A stretch of DNA of 64,000 nt, from positions 7,812-71,811 of the forward strand of contig JAYFOM010000020.1 of NCBI GenBank assembly GCA_034932685.1, written 5' to 3'. The DNA comes from JAQUCI01 sp034932685. Its GTDB lineage: Bacteria; Bacillota_I; Bacilli_A; Erysipelotrichales; Erysipelotrichaceae. The first letter of the stretch is position 1. Each line of letters starts with the position of its first letter. A program made the position numbers and the translations under genes. This document shows positions 24,858 to 33,592 of the stretch, piece by piece. The notes under the pieces are model-generated. The model made no database searches. It was given only the letters and a program-made list of their open reading frames with translations, and was not told the DNA's origin.

Positions 24858-25397
24858 TTATGCAAGCTTTCTTTCTCTTAAAGCAGAATAAAACAATGCC
24901 CTTCCAGAATAATTCCAATATGCGCAGTCTTGTTCCATAAAGAGCCACTTAACGGCAAAAATAATAATTTCAATTGGATGTTCTGTGCCTTCAAAATCAT
25001 GAAAAGTTAGTCCCGTTGGAACACTGAAATCAACATCTTCACAATTATATATTCTTTGTATTGCACCGATTACAAGTGAATATTCCTCTTCATAATTACT
25101 TTTACAATCTTCGAGAGCATTAAAAATATCTTTGTGACTTGGATTAGAATATCTCCGATTCTTTTTGAACCAAAGTCTTTTGGTATTGACAGTAAAATCA
25201 AACCCTTTGTTCAACCGTGTTGGTCGCTTAAGAAATATTCCATACTCTTGAAAGCTTTCAACATTATACTGATATCGGGAGCATTTATCTCCATTACCAT
25301 TGCCAGGTTTTTCTTTTAACATGGTACCTATTAAAGTTATACGCATGTTTTGACGATCACCAGAAACCAACAGAAAATTAACCTCATCAAAGCTCAT
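24858..25397 (-). CDS. Hypothetical protein next to the restriction system
   Basis: A 179-residue soluble protein with no signal peptide or membrane segment. It is rich in Phe, Tyr, Arg and Lys (SRYQYNVESF, KRPTRLNKGFDF, KRLWFKKNRRYSNPSH) and has a helical C-terminal half (ALEDCKSNYEEEYSLVIGAI; IIIFAVKWLFMEQDCAYWNY). I do not recognise a family. GGAGG seven bases before the ATG is a good ribosome site, and the ATG overlaps the stop of an upstream XRE regulator gene that is now broken. The pairing and place next to a methylase island suggest a DNA-related or defence role, which is only inference. Confidence 0.7.
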   Translation of the reverse strand: MSFDEVNFLLVSGDRQNMRITLIGTMLKEKPGNGNGDKCSRYQYNVESFQEYGIFLKRPTRLNKGFDFTVNTKRLWFKKNRRYSNPSHKDIFNALEDCKSNYEEEYSLVIGAIQRIYNCEDVDFSVPTGLTFHDFEGTEHPIEIIIFAVKWLFMEQDCAYWNYSGRALFYSALRERKLA

Positions 25398-25607
25398 ATT
25401 AATTCCTCCATAAACAACTTGTATGTGTCTATATCGATGACATCAGCTTTTTTTGAATACTATCAAGTGCGATAGTGCGTCGAAAAACTCATCATCACTG
25501 ATATAAGTCCTGTGTTAAACACACATTTCAGCTAACATTTCTTGAGAAATACTGAGTTCATTTCTATGTTTTCTCAGGTTAGTTCTAAAAAACTTAAATA
25601 TATTCAT
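25394..25607 (-). pseudogene. Broken XRE-family helix-turn-helix regulator
   Basis: Translating the minus strand from 25607 gives MNIFKFFRTNLRKHRNELSI then SQEMLAEMCV, a stop, and HRTYISD: the classic XRE helix-turn-helix with one codon turned into TAA. The rest continues only by changing frame twice: RRTIALDSIQKK, then ADVIDIDTYKLFMEELI. Intact relatives read like HRTYISDIERG...LDNIQKIADALEVDIYKLF. The final TGA overlaps the ATG of the 179-residue gene. So this was the first gene of that pair and is now inactive through at least one stop and two frameshifts. Confidence 0.8.
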
Positions 25608-26446
25608 TCCTCGTTGAACTTCATCTTATTCAAAATGATTGCACTCATTAGAAAACAATCGTCTACAGATAATGAGCGTAATAAGATAAAACAAAGATTT
25701 AAATGATAAAAAGATTATAGTATTTTACAAACAAAAGGGTATGAAGAATTTGACTTTCTCTCATTCCGTATTTAACAACAACATTATGACATAATTTATC
25801 GTCTTTGTGCCAATAATATTTTTTTAGCCTAAAAATTTCGAGTAGTTACTTTTGAAGTGTACTTGTAAAAGTGAACACTTAAAATGATTAATCAACAACA
25901 GTGAAGCAATGTTCTTTAAATATGTATAAATAAAGTTCGTTAGTGCAGAACAGAGTGGACAAGGATTAACAATTCTTGACACATAACTTTTAAAAGCAAC
26001 AGATGAATTTAAGCTGAAAATGTGATAAAGAAAAAGACTAGACTTGAATCATTAAGTAGATTAGTAAAAGCAAGCGCATCCATAGAGTTGAAAAATTGTG
26101 TTTCGAGTATTTAGCTATATTCTCTTACTACTTGTCTTAATAAGAAATGTAGCTAACACTCTACTATTAATTACATTTTTCATTTATGAATACTTAAGCA
26201 AAGCTTGAATGTCGTATTGATTACTGTTAACCAAATGTCAAATTATAAACTATTGATATCCTATGATCGAACAACATTTATAGTAATGATGAACAATATC
26301 AAATGAATCCAGTAAAATTATGTTATCACAAGTTATGAAAAATCCTTATTAGACTAAACTCTTATTACAATAATAAGCAGAACGTATGACAATTATATTA
26401 TATTTGAAAATAAGATAATATCAACTTATACCGACTATTATTCTCA
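25608..26446. other. About 0.8 kb without a gene
   Basis: Very A/T-rich, with many stops in all frames. Nothing identifiable. Together with 23834-24857 it makes the area around the broken regulator a degraded zone. Confidence 0.5.
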
Positions 26447-27580
26447 TTATGTAAAAATCATACTCAAGACTTGCGTTATCATAACTACCATCGTAAGGGC
26501 AATTGGATATGTTGCTGCGTATGAAGCTGCTACACGCTCTGATTTAGCTACAACTATCAATGCACCTAATGCCGGCGTGCTTGTCATGCCACCAGTAATG
26601 GCACCTAAGTTATCGAAAAGAGGAAGTTTAAATAGTTTCTTACCACATGTAAATCCAAAAACCATTGGGATAATAGTGATTAAAGCACCAAAGAAAAATA
26701 ACTTAATACCATATTGTTGTAAAATTGCTAAAAAACCAGCTCCGGCTTGTGTTCCTGCTCCAGCTAAAAATAGTATTAATCCAAGCTCTTTGACTGTGCT
26801 AAGTGTTGCTTTAGGGCACGCTAGTGATATATTACCAAAATGTTTAAAGTGTCCAAAAAGCAATCCTACCATAAGTGGTCCGCCTGAGGTACCAAGTGAA
26901 AAACTGAGATTTGAACCAAGAGGAATCTTGATGTTAGCGATAACCATACCAAATAAAATAGCTAAAGAAAAAGCGAAAAGTCCACTTTTTTCAATTGGTT
27001 TATACTTAGTATTTGTAGTATTTGTAAGATCATTTGAATCATCTTTTATATCATTATTAACATCATTTTTAGTTACTTTTGGTATAAGTTGAACAAACAA
27101 TACAACACCTAAAACGCCAAATGGATAGGCAATACCATAACCGGTAGCAGCCAGATTGCCAAGTGTTTCGGTTGCGGCTGCTAGTCCTGGGGTACTGGTT
27201 AAAGCACCAGTAAACATTCCAATTGCTAAAGCAGGTGGTACCTTACCCCAAACTATGACAAAAAAGCAGATAATAGCTCCAACTAAAACGATTGTTATAC
27301 CTAAGAATATAAAGGATAGTGCTTTGCGTTTGAATAGTTTAACAAAATCAGGACCTGCTAGATAACCAACTGCAGTCACAAACAGAATTAATCCTAAATT
27401 ACGAACAATAGCATCGATCGCAAAGCCATAATGACCAAAGAGTAAAGCTACTAAGAGAACTCCAGAGGAACCAAGTGATATGTTTTTAAGCTTAATGCTT
27501 CCTAATAAATATCCGATACTACAAATCAAGAACATAGTGATAAAAGGATTTTTAATTAGCTCTAGTAAATAGTTGATCAT
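26447..27580 (-). CDS. AspT/YidE-type membrane transporter, short form
   Basis: A 377-residue membrane protein with about ten helices arranged as two similar halves. Each half holds the pattern of the aspartate:alanine exchanger family: GLILFVTAVGYLAGPDFVKL and MFTGALTSTPGLAAATE in the first, GLILFLAGAGTQAGAGFLAI and GGMTSTPALGAL in the second. The family (AAE, TC 2.A.81) usually has about 550 residues with TrkA-C domains between the halves; here only a short acidic linker (about residues 175-200) is present. Substrate may be an amino acid or dicarboxylate. It stands alone after the decayed zone, transcribed toward it. Confidence 0.82.
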   Translation of the reverse strand: MINYLLELIKNPFITMFLICSIGYLLGSIKLKNISLGSSGVLLVALLFGHYGFAIDAIVRNLGLILFVTAVGYLAGPDFVKLFKRKALSFIFLGITIVLVGAIICFFVIVWGKVPPALAIGMFTGALTSTPGLAAATETLGNLAATGYGIAYPFGVLGVVLFVQLIPKVTKNDVNNDIKDDSNDLTNTTNTKYKPIEKSGLFAFSLAILFGMVIANIKIPLGSNLSFSLGTSGGPLMVGLLFGHFKHFGNISLACPKATLSTVKELGLILFLAGAGTQAGAGFLAILQQYGIKLFFFGALITIIPMVFGFTCGKKLFKLPLFDNLGAITGGMTSTPALGALIVVAKSERVAASYAATYPIALTMVVMITQVLSMIFT

Positions 27581-27762
27581 AATGGCTCCCTATTAAATAA
27601 TTAATTACCTATTTATTATAATCTAATTATTCGCTTGCGCACATTTGTTTTATTATAAGATGATAACTAATATAATATTAGTTATAAGGCGTATTATAAA
27701 ACAGTTCGCACTAAAATTTACATAAACATAACAAAATTTGACACCTTGATAAGATGAATGTT

Positions 27763-27771
27763 TGCTATAAT
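27763..27771 (+). promoter_or_regulatory. Extended -10 promoter of the tandem HAD genes
   Basis: TGCTATAAT, an extended -10 with a perfect TATAAT, 40 bases before the HAD start. A TTGACA occurs 22 bases upstream, too far for normal spacing. Confidence 0.5.
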
Positions 27772-27811
27772 TAACTCTAATAGGCTAAAAATGATGAAAG
27801 AAGGGTAATGT

Positions 27812-28642
27812 ATGAAATTAAGCAATATTAAACTTGTTGTTTGCGATATTGATGGTACTTTAGTAACCAATGATCATGTATTAACTGAACGTACAAAAGC
27901 TATAATTGAAAGACTTCATAGTCAAAACATCCTTTTTGGAATTGCTTCTGGCCGCTCGATTGAACAACATTTATCAAAACAAGCCAGTATATGGGGACTA
28001 AGTTTTGATTTTGATATCATTATTGGTTTAAATGGTGCTGAGATGTGGGATGGTATCAATCAAAAACAACACGATTATTATAAACTTAAAAGAGAATGGT
28101 TAAAGGAAATCATCGAACTAATGGCTCCTTTAAACTTAAATCCTTACGTTTATGTTGATGGAATGTCGCTTTATTTAAAAAATGACCCGGCTGCTTCAGC
28201 TTCAGCTTTACAGTACCGTTCAAATTATCGTATTGTTGATGATGTTTCTGAATTGTATGAAAAGGAAACAGCGAAAATTCTATTTCGCATGAGTGAAGAA
28301 AGAATGGCCGAGGTTGAACCTTATGTCAAGGCACATAGTTCTGAGCACTATAAAGCATTTAAAACTCAGAAAACAGTACTTGAATTCTCCGATCGTCGTG
28401 TATCAAAAGCAGTTCCACTACAAGATTTCTGCACTATTAACAATATTGATCTTAGTCAAGTTTTATCCTTTGGCGATATGACTAATGATAATGAACTATT
28501 AGAAGCTAGTGGTATTGGTGTGTGTTTGATTAACGGAGGCGATGATACCAAAGCTATCGCTGATTATATAACTGAGAAATCAAATGAAGAAGATGGCTTT
28601 GCAGATTTTTTGGATAAGCACTTCTTTGATGCTTTGATTTAG
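27812..28642 (+). CDS. HAD superfamily phosphatase, Cof type (tandem copy 1)
   Basis: A 276-residue HAD hydrolase with motif I VVCDIDGTLVTNDH, motif II FGIASGRS, motif III Lys in RRVSKAVPLQDF and motif IV FGDMTNDNELL, with the Cof cap domain between. Very similar to the next gene, with shared stretches such as HDYYKLKREWLKEIIELM. The two clearly arose by tandem duplication. AAAGGG before the ATG. Substrate unknown, probably a sugar phosphate. Confidence 0.92.
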   Translation: MKLSNIKLVVCDIDGTLVTNDHVLTERTKAIIERLHSQNILFGIASGRSIEQHLSKQASIWGLSFDFDIIIGLNGAEMWDGINQKQHDYYKLKREWLKEIIELMAPLNLNPYVYVDGMSLYLKNDPAASASALQYRSNYRIVDDVSELYEKETAKILFRMSEERMAEVEPYVKAHSSEHYKAFKTQKTVLEFSDRRVSKAVPLQDFCTINNIDLSQVLSFGDMTNDNELLEASGIGVCLINGGDDTKAIADYITEKSNEEDGFADFLDKHFFDALI

Positions 28643-28700
28643 TAATTCAAATAGAAGTTAAAGCTTGCTTGTTGATATATTTTGTAGAAAGAGGATAAAG

Positions 28701-29522
28701 ATGAATTTTAAGGATTTGAAGTTAGTTGTATGTGATATTGATGGAACATTAGTAACTAATCAAAGAGAATTAACAACAAAAACAAAGGAAGTAATAAATC
28801 GTTTATTAGGATTAGGGATATACTTTGGGATAGCATCAGGTAGATCAATTGATCAACAATTAGCCGATCAAGCTAAGAATTGGGGATTTGATCAAAATTT
28901 TGAATTACTTATCGGTATGAATGGCGCTCAAATGTGGGATGGCATTAATGATATTAGACATGATTACTACTTGTTGAAAAGAGAATGGATTAAAGAGATC
29001 ATTGAGTTGATGGAACCTTTTGACTTAAATCCTTTTATTTACGCTGATGGTAAAATGATGTGTAAGAAGCTTGACGATTTAACAATGACATCATCAAAGA
29101 ACAATAAAACCAGTGTAATTGTTGCAGGTGATATCGCTGAATTATATGAGAAAGAAAACGCTAAGATAATGTTTAGAATAAGTGAAGATAAGATTGACGA
29201 TGTTTTATCTTATGTTAATAGTAATAAAAGCGAGTATTATAAAGCATTTAAAACGCAGACAACAATGTTAGAATTTACTGATAGTAGGGTTTCTAAAGCT
29301 GTTGCTCTACATGAGTTTTGCAAGGCAAATGATATTAAAGCTGATCAAGTTATGTCTTTTGGTGATATGACTAATGATAATGAATTGCTGGCGTACAGTG
29401 GTTTTGGTGTATGTTTAGCTAATGGGAGCGAAGATACTAAAGCTGTTGCTGACTATGTCACTACCAAGACTAATGATGAAGAAGGGTTTGCTGATTTTAT
29501 CTTAAACCATGTTTTGTCATAG
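28701..29522 (+). CDS. HAD superfamily phosphatase, Cof type (tandem copy 2)
   Basis: A 273-residue paralogue of the preceding gene: motif I VVCDIDGTLVTNQR, motif II FGIASGRSID, Lys in SRVSKAVALHEF, motif IV FGDMTNDNELL. The differences between the two lie mostly in the cap domain, which sets substrate choice, so they may act on different phosphates. The frame opens at 28665, but AAAGAGG before the ATG at 28701 fixes the start. The genes are 58 bases apart with no terminator between, so probably one transcript. Confidence 0.92.
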   Translation: MNFKDLKLVVCDIDGTLVTNQRELTTKTKEVINRLLGLGIYFGIASGRSIDQQLADQAKNWGFDQNFELLIGMNGAQMWDGINDIRHDYYLLKREWIKEIIELMEPFDLNPFIYADGKMMCKKLDDLTMTSSKNNKTSVIVAGDIAELYEKENAKIMFRISEDKIDDVLSYVNSNKSEYYKAFKTQTTMLEFTDSRVSKAVALHEFCKANDIKADQVMSFGDMTNDNELLAYSGFGVCLANGSEDTKAVADYVTTKTNDEEGFADFILNHVLS

Positions 29523-29737
29523 CAACCTAATAATTAATGATTAAAATATAATGATATTAATGATATAGCAGCACACAGAAGTATTGACGTAATGAAATGG
29601 ATAATTGATAATAAAGATGAGTTAATTATAAAAGTGAGATGATGTTTAACCTCATGCGAAGATCAAAATCATTTATAATCAAGTAATTGTCCATTTAAAA
29701 CCGGAAACATTCGAAAGAGTAAGAAAGGAGTATGATA

Positions 29738-30532
29738 ATGAGAAAAATTATCATAAAATCAGACGATTATGGCTTCACTCCCGCTATCACCGATGGAATC
29801 ATTTATGGTTGTGAAAAGAAAGGGATAACTTGTACTGGTCTTTTTTCAAACATGCCAACCGCCCCCTATGCATTAGCGAAAATGGCAGCTTTTCCTGAGG
29901 TGTGTCTTGGTCAAGACATCAACATTGTTGCGGGCTATCCAGTTACAGATCCAAAACTAATCCCAAATCTAGTTCAACAAAACGGTAAGTTTCTCGATGC
30001 TCAAATGCATCGTGCGCTGGACAAACAAGCTGTTAACAATGATCATTTGGTTTATGAAGAATGCTTGTTAGAAGTTGAAAATCAAGTGCAACGCTTCATT
30101 ACATTAGCTAAGAAAAAACCAGAGTATCTACAAGGTCATTCTTACGGTACACCAACTTTAAGAAAGGCACATAAAGTTATCGCCGATAAATACGAAATAC
30201 CTTATGGAGAAGATCTTGCTGAGCAGTTCAATATTGTTCGTGGTAAATCTTGGAATATCAAACCATTCGCTTTTGAAGATCAACTTAATACAAATGTTTT
30301 AGATTTTATCATTAGTGGAAAAACGGAGCTTGAGAAATTACCTGATGGTGGTGTTGGTATTATTGGTACTCATTGTGGTTATGTTGATCAAGAGATATTT
30401 GAGCATTCAACATATACAGTTATAAGAATAAAAGATTTATACGCTGTTACATCAGAAAAGTTTAGAGATTGGCTTAAAGCAAATGATATGGTGTTGGTAT
30501 CATATCGTGATTTACTAGCGGAGGGAAAATAA
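29738..30532 (+). CDS. ChbG/YdjC family carbohydrate deacetylase
   Basis: A 264-residue enzyme of the YdjC fold. ChbG removes acetyl groups from chitobiose-type oligosaccharides. Marks: IIKSDDYGFTPAITDGIIYG with the metal-ligand Asp pair at the N terminus, VCLGQDINIVAGYPV where many relatives have a GLHL-type motif, LQGHSYGTPTLRKAHKVI with the metal His, and GIIGTHCGYVD near residue 210. AAAGGAG lies seven bases before 29738 (an ATG two codons earlier also exists). TAATG overlap with nagA next door shows coupling in amino-sugar breakdown. Confidence 0.88.
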   Translation: MRKIIIKSDDYGFTPAITDGIIYGCEKKGITCTGLFSNMPTAPYALAKMAAFPEVCLGQDINIVAGYPVTDPKLIPNLVQQNGKFLDAQMHRALDKQAVNNDHLVYEECLLEVENQVQRFITLAKKKPEYLQGHSYGTPTLRKAHKVIADKYEIPYGEDLAEQFNIVRGKSWNIKPFAFEDQLNTNVLDFIISGKTELEKLPDGGVGIIGTHCGYVDQEIFEHSTYTVIRIKDLYAVTSEKFRDWLKANDMVLVSYRDLLAEGK

Positions 30533-31725
30533 TGATAATACGTTCAAATCGCATCTATACCAGTAAGGGATGTCAAGCTGGGTATTTAGTAATTGAAAAT
30601 GGCAAGATAAAAGAGATATTACCACTTGAAGCTAACATAACACCAGACGAAGATTTTAAAGATTTAAGAGTAATTCCTGGTATCTTTGATACCCATAACC
30701 ATGGTGCGTGTGGTTTTCGTTTTGATGAGAGTAATGAAGAGCAAATAAGAATAGCTTTAAAAGGACAAGCAGCGTATGGTGTAACTGGAATATTACCAAC
30801 AATTGTCAACTTAGAGCCGTATCCAATACTAGCAAAATTAAGTAGAGAGTTTGTGGATGGAGCACAAGTTTTAGGTATCCATTCTGAAGGACCTTGGGGC
30901 TCACGTGTGGGTGAAAAAGGTATAAACTTAGGTTATCCACCAGTTGATCTTGAAATGGCAAAAGAAATGGTTAGATTAGCTGAGGGCAAATTGAAACTTG
31001 TTGATATTGCTCCTGAAGTTGAAAATGCGCTTGAAGCTATTGATTACTTTATATCTGAAGGAGTTACTGTTGCAGCGTTTCATACCAATGCTAACTATCA
31101 AGAAACGAAAACAGGATTTGATCGTGGTATAACTGTTGCTACCCACTTAATGAATGTTATGACAGGACTTCATCATCGTGATGTTGGTACAGCTGGTGCT
31201 TCAATCCTTGATGATCGGGTTTATTGCGAATTGATCTGTGATGGCTTACATGTGTGTTTACCCATGGTAGAACTTGTATTAAAAATGAAAGACCATGATA
31301 AGATTATGATCATATCAGATAATGGTGCTTATTTAGGCGCTCCGGTAGGTCGTTATCGCGGATTAAGTAAGAATGCTAATAATGATCGTAAAGTAATTCA
31401 TGTAACCGAAGATGGTTTTGTGTTAAGTGAAACTGGAAGATTATCGGGAAGTAGTAAACCAGTGTTGTATGGTATTAGTAATCTAGTTGAAGTTTTAAAG
31501 ATGCCACTTGAAGATGTCATTAAAATGACTAGTTTAAATCCAAGCTTGAAATATGGATTTGATAATAAGGGTAGCATTGAAGTTAATAAGGATGCTGATT
31601 TTGTTGTTATTACTAATGACTATAAAGTTAAAAAGACTTATAGTCTAGGTAAAGTGATATTTGATGCAGAAAAAGAGGCTATCCCGTTTAATGAAAACTT
31701 CATTAAAGAGTTAAAGATAGATTGA
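30532..31725 (+). CDS. nagA: N-acetylglucosamine-6-phosphate deacetylase
   Basis: A 397-residue amidohydrolase that converts GlcNAc-6-phosphate to glucosamine-6-phosphate. Seen: VIPGIFDTHNHGACGF (metal-site His pair), GIHSEGPWGSRVGEKGI (conserved Glu), AAFHTNANY, ATHLMNVMTGLHHRD (substrate and metal His), CELICDGLHVCLPMVEL, and MIISDNGAYLGAP with the catalytic Asp. The C-terminal part DFVVITNDYKVKKTYSLGKV completes the small beta domain. Starts inside the ChbG stop. It is a paralogue of the gene at 39197-40384. No nagB is in the window. Confidence 0.93.
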   Translation: MIIRSNRIYTSKGCQAGYLVIENGKIKEILPLEANITPDEDFKDLRVIPGIFDTHNHGACGFRFDESNEEQIRIALKGQAAYGVTGILPTIVNLEPYPILAKLSREFVDGAQVLGIHSEGPWGSRVGEKGINLGYPPVDLEMAKEMVRLAEGKLKLVDIAPEVENALEAIDYFISEGVTVAAFHTNANYQETKTGFDRGITVATHLMNVMTGLHHRDVGTAGASILDDRVYCELICDGLHVCLPMVELVLKMKDHDKIMIISDNGAYLGAPVGRYRGLSKNANNDRKVIHVTEDGFVLSETGRLSGSSKPVLYGISNLVEVLKMPLEDVIKMTSLNPSLKYGFDNKGSIEVNKDADFVVITNDYKVKKTYSLGKVIFDAEKEAIPFNENFIKELKID

Positions 31726-31731
31726 TTGTTG

Positions 31732-31763
31732 AAGCGGCTAGTTTATAAGCTAGCCGCTTTTTA
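31732..31763 (+). terminator. Terminator after chbG-nagA
   Basis: Perfect 10-bp GC-rich stem AAGCGGCTAG (31732-31741) / CTAGCCGCTT (31750-31759), then TTTTAT. Confidence 0.92.
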
Positions 31764-31870
31764 TATGATTTACATCTAAAACGTATATGTAATTAAGAAA
31801 CAAAACTGTTTTTTGTTTAAAAGCACCATTTTAGTTATTACTATTTTTTGAAAGGTGTTAAAATACAGTT

Positions 31871-33592
31871 ATGAATACTATTAAGACTTTTTTACGCCCA
31901 TTTTACAAAATCATGATGTTAGGTCTTTTTGTTAAAGGCGTTGGTTCGATTGTGGAGTTATTTATACCTTATATTTTAGCTTTGATCATTGATGATATTG
32001 TACCGACAAATAATACTAACTTAATTCTTATCTGGGGCTTGATCATGATTGGTTGTGCTGTTTTTGCATGGTTGGCTAATATTTATGCTAATCGTAAAGC
32101 AGCTATGGTTGCACGAAATACAACAAAAAATCTTCGTCATGCTTTGTTTGATAAAACAATCTATTTATCATGTAAACAAACTGATGATTTTACAATACCT
32201 TCTCTTGAATCAAGATTAACCAGCGATACTTATCATGTTCATCGTATGTTGGGAATGATTCAACGCATGGGAGTAAGAGCACCAATATTGCTTGTTGGTG
32301 GTATTACAATGACGATGATAATGGAACCAATTTTAGCGCTAGTTTTAATTGCTATCTTACCTTTTATAACTTTTATCATTTATATAAGAGCTGCAAAGGG
32401 TGTGCCTTTGTTTGGAAAAGTACAAAAAGCCGCTGATAAGATGATAACGGTAGTAAGAGAAAATGCGCAAGGAATCAGAGTGATAAAAGCACTGAGCAAA
32501 ACGGATCACGAGCAAAGACGTTATCAAAATGTAAATGAAAAACTAAAGAAAACAGAGAAAAAAGCCAATATTAGAATGGCTTTGATCAATCCTAGTATGA
32601 ATCTTTTTTTAAATATTGGACTAACGTTGGTCATTGTTGTTGGAGCATATCGGGTAAATTTGGGATCATCTGAAACAGGAAAAATAATCGCCTTTATGTC
32701 ATATTTTACGATCATTTCTAATGCGATGATGTCAATCAGTCGAATATTTGTCATGTACTCAAGAGGGATGGCAAGTGCTAACCGCATAGGAATAATTCTT
32801 GATCATCCGCTTGATCCTGTTTTAGTAAGCGAAGATTATCCAGAAGGTGATACGGTTTACGCTATAGAATTTAAGAATGTAACATTCTCGTACCTTAAGG
32901 TAAAGCCTAACTTAAAGAATATTTCTTTTAAACTTAGAAAAGGTGAAACACTGGGAATCATCGGAGCAACAGGGGCGGGTAAAACGACTATAATGCAATT
33001 GTTGTTACGTTTTTATGATATTGATGAAGGTGCAATATATATAAATGGTAAAGATATACGTAGTTATAAACCAAGCGAGCTTAGAAAGCAATTTGGTATT
33101 GTCATGCAAAACGACTTTATCTTTAGTGATAGTATCAAAGAAAACATCGCTTTTGGGCGTGAGATTAAAGAGGAAGATATTGATAGTGCTGTTGAAAACG
33201 CGCAAGCTATGGAGTTTATCAGAACTCTTGAAGAGCGATATGAATACTCATTAACTAGTAAAGGTACTAACTTATCTGGTGGTCAAAAACAACGGATATT
33301 ACTTTCACGTGCCTTTGTGACACATCCTGCTTTTTTTCTTTTGGATGACTCAAGTAGTGCGCTTGATTATAAAACTGATGCTGAACTACGTAAAACGATC
33401 AGTGAACATTATCATGATGCAACAATGATAATCATTGCTCAACGGATATCAAGTATAAAAAATGCAGATCAAATTGTTGTTTTAAATAATGGCGAAATTA
33501 ATGCTTTTGGTACACATCAACAGCTCATGAATACAAGCACTTTATATGCCTCTATCAGTGATTCACAGATGGGAGGTGCTCTACTTGACTAA
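31871..33592 (+). CDS. ABC exporter subunit 1 (half-transporter, degenerate ATP site)
   Basis: A 573-residue half-transporter: six-helix membrane domain (about residues 1-310) then an ATPase. The ATPase has Walker A GATGAGKTT, Q-loop VMQNDFIFSD, signature LSGGQKQR and Walker B FFLLDDSSSALD. The catalytic Glu after Walker B is Asp (LLDDS), as in the impaired site of heterodimeric exporters (BmrC, TM287). The partner gene follows with an eight-base overlap. Such pairs export drugs or lipids; the substrate here is not readable. No clear ribosome site ahead of the ATG. Confidence 0.93.
   Translation: MNTIKTFLRPFYKIMMLGLFVKGVGSIVELFIPYILALIIDDIVPTNNTNLILIWGLIMIGCAVFAWLANIYANRKAAMVARNTTKNLRHALFDKTIYLSCKQTDDFTIPSLESRLTSDTYHVHRMLGMIQRMGVRAPILLVGGITMTMIMEPILALVLIAILPFITFIIYIRAAKGVPLFGKVQKAADKMITVVRENAQGIRVIKALSKTDHEQRRYQNVNEKLKKTEKKANIRMALINPSMNLFLNIGLTLVIVVGAYRVNLGSSETGKIIAFMSYFTIISNAMMSISRIFVMYSRGMASANRIGIILDHPLDPVLVSEDYPEGDTVYAIEFKNVTFSYLKVKPNLKNISFKLRKGETLGIIGATGAGKTTIMQLLLRFYDIDEGAIYINGKDIRSYKPSELRKQFGIVMQNDFIFSDSIKENIAFGREIKEEDIDSAVENAQAMEFIRTLEERYEYSLTSKGTNLSGGQKQRILLSRAFVTHPAFFLLDDSSSALDYKTDAELRKTISEHYHDATMIIIAQRISSIKNADQIVVLNNGEINAFGTHQQLMNTSTLYASISDSQMGGALLD

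Noticed and set aside
26577..27092. Plus-strand 171-codon frame inside the AspT-like gene
   Set aside because: Shadow of the antisense transporter; composition (Pro/Lys/Ile-rich) is that of a reversed membrane gene and no ribosome site is present.
28293..28481. Plus-strand 62-codon frame inside the first tandem HAD gene
   Set aside because: Overlaps fully with a conserved HAD coding region in another frame.
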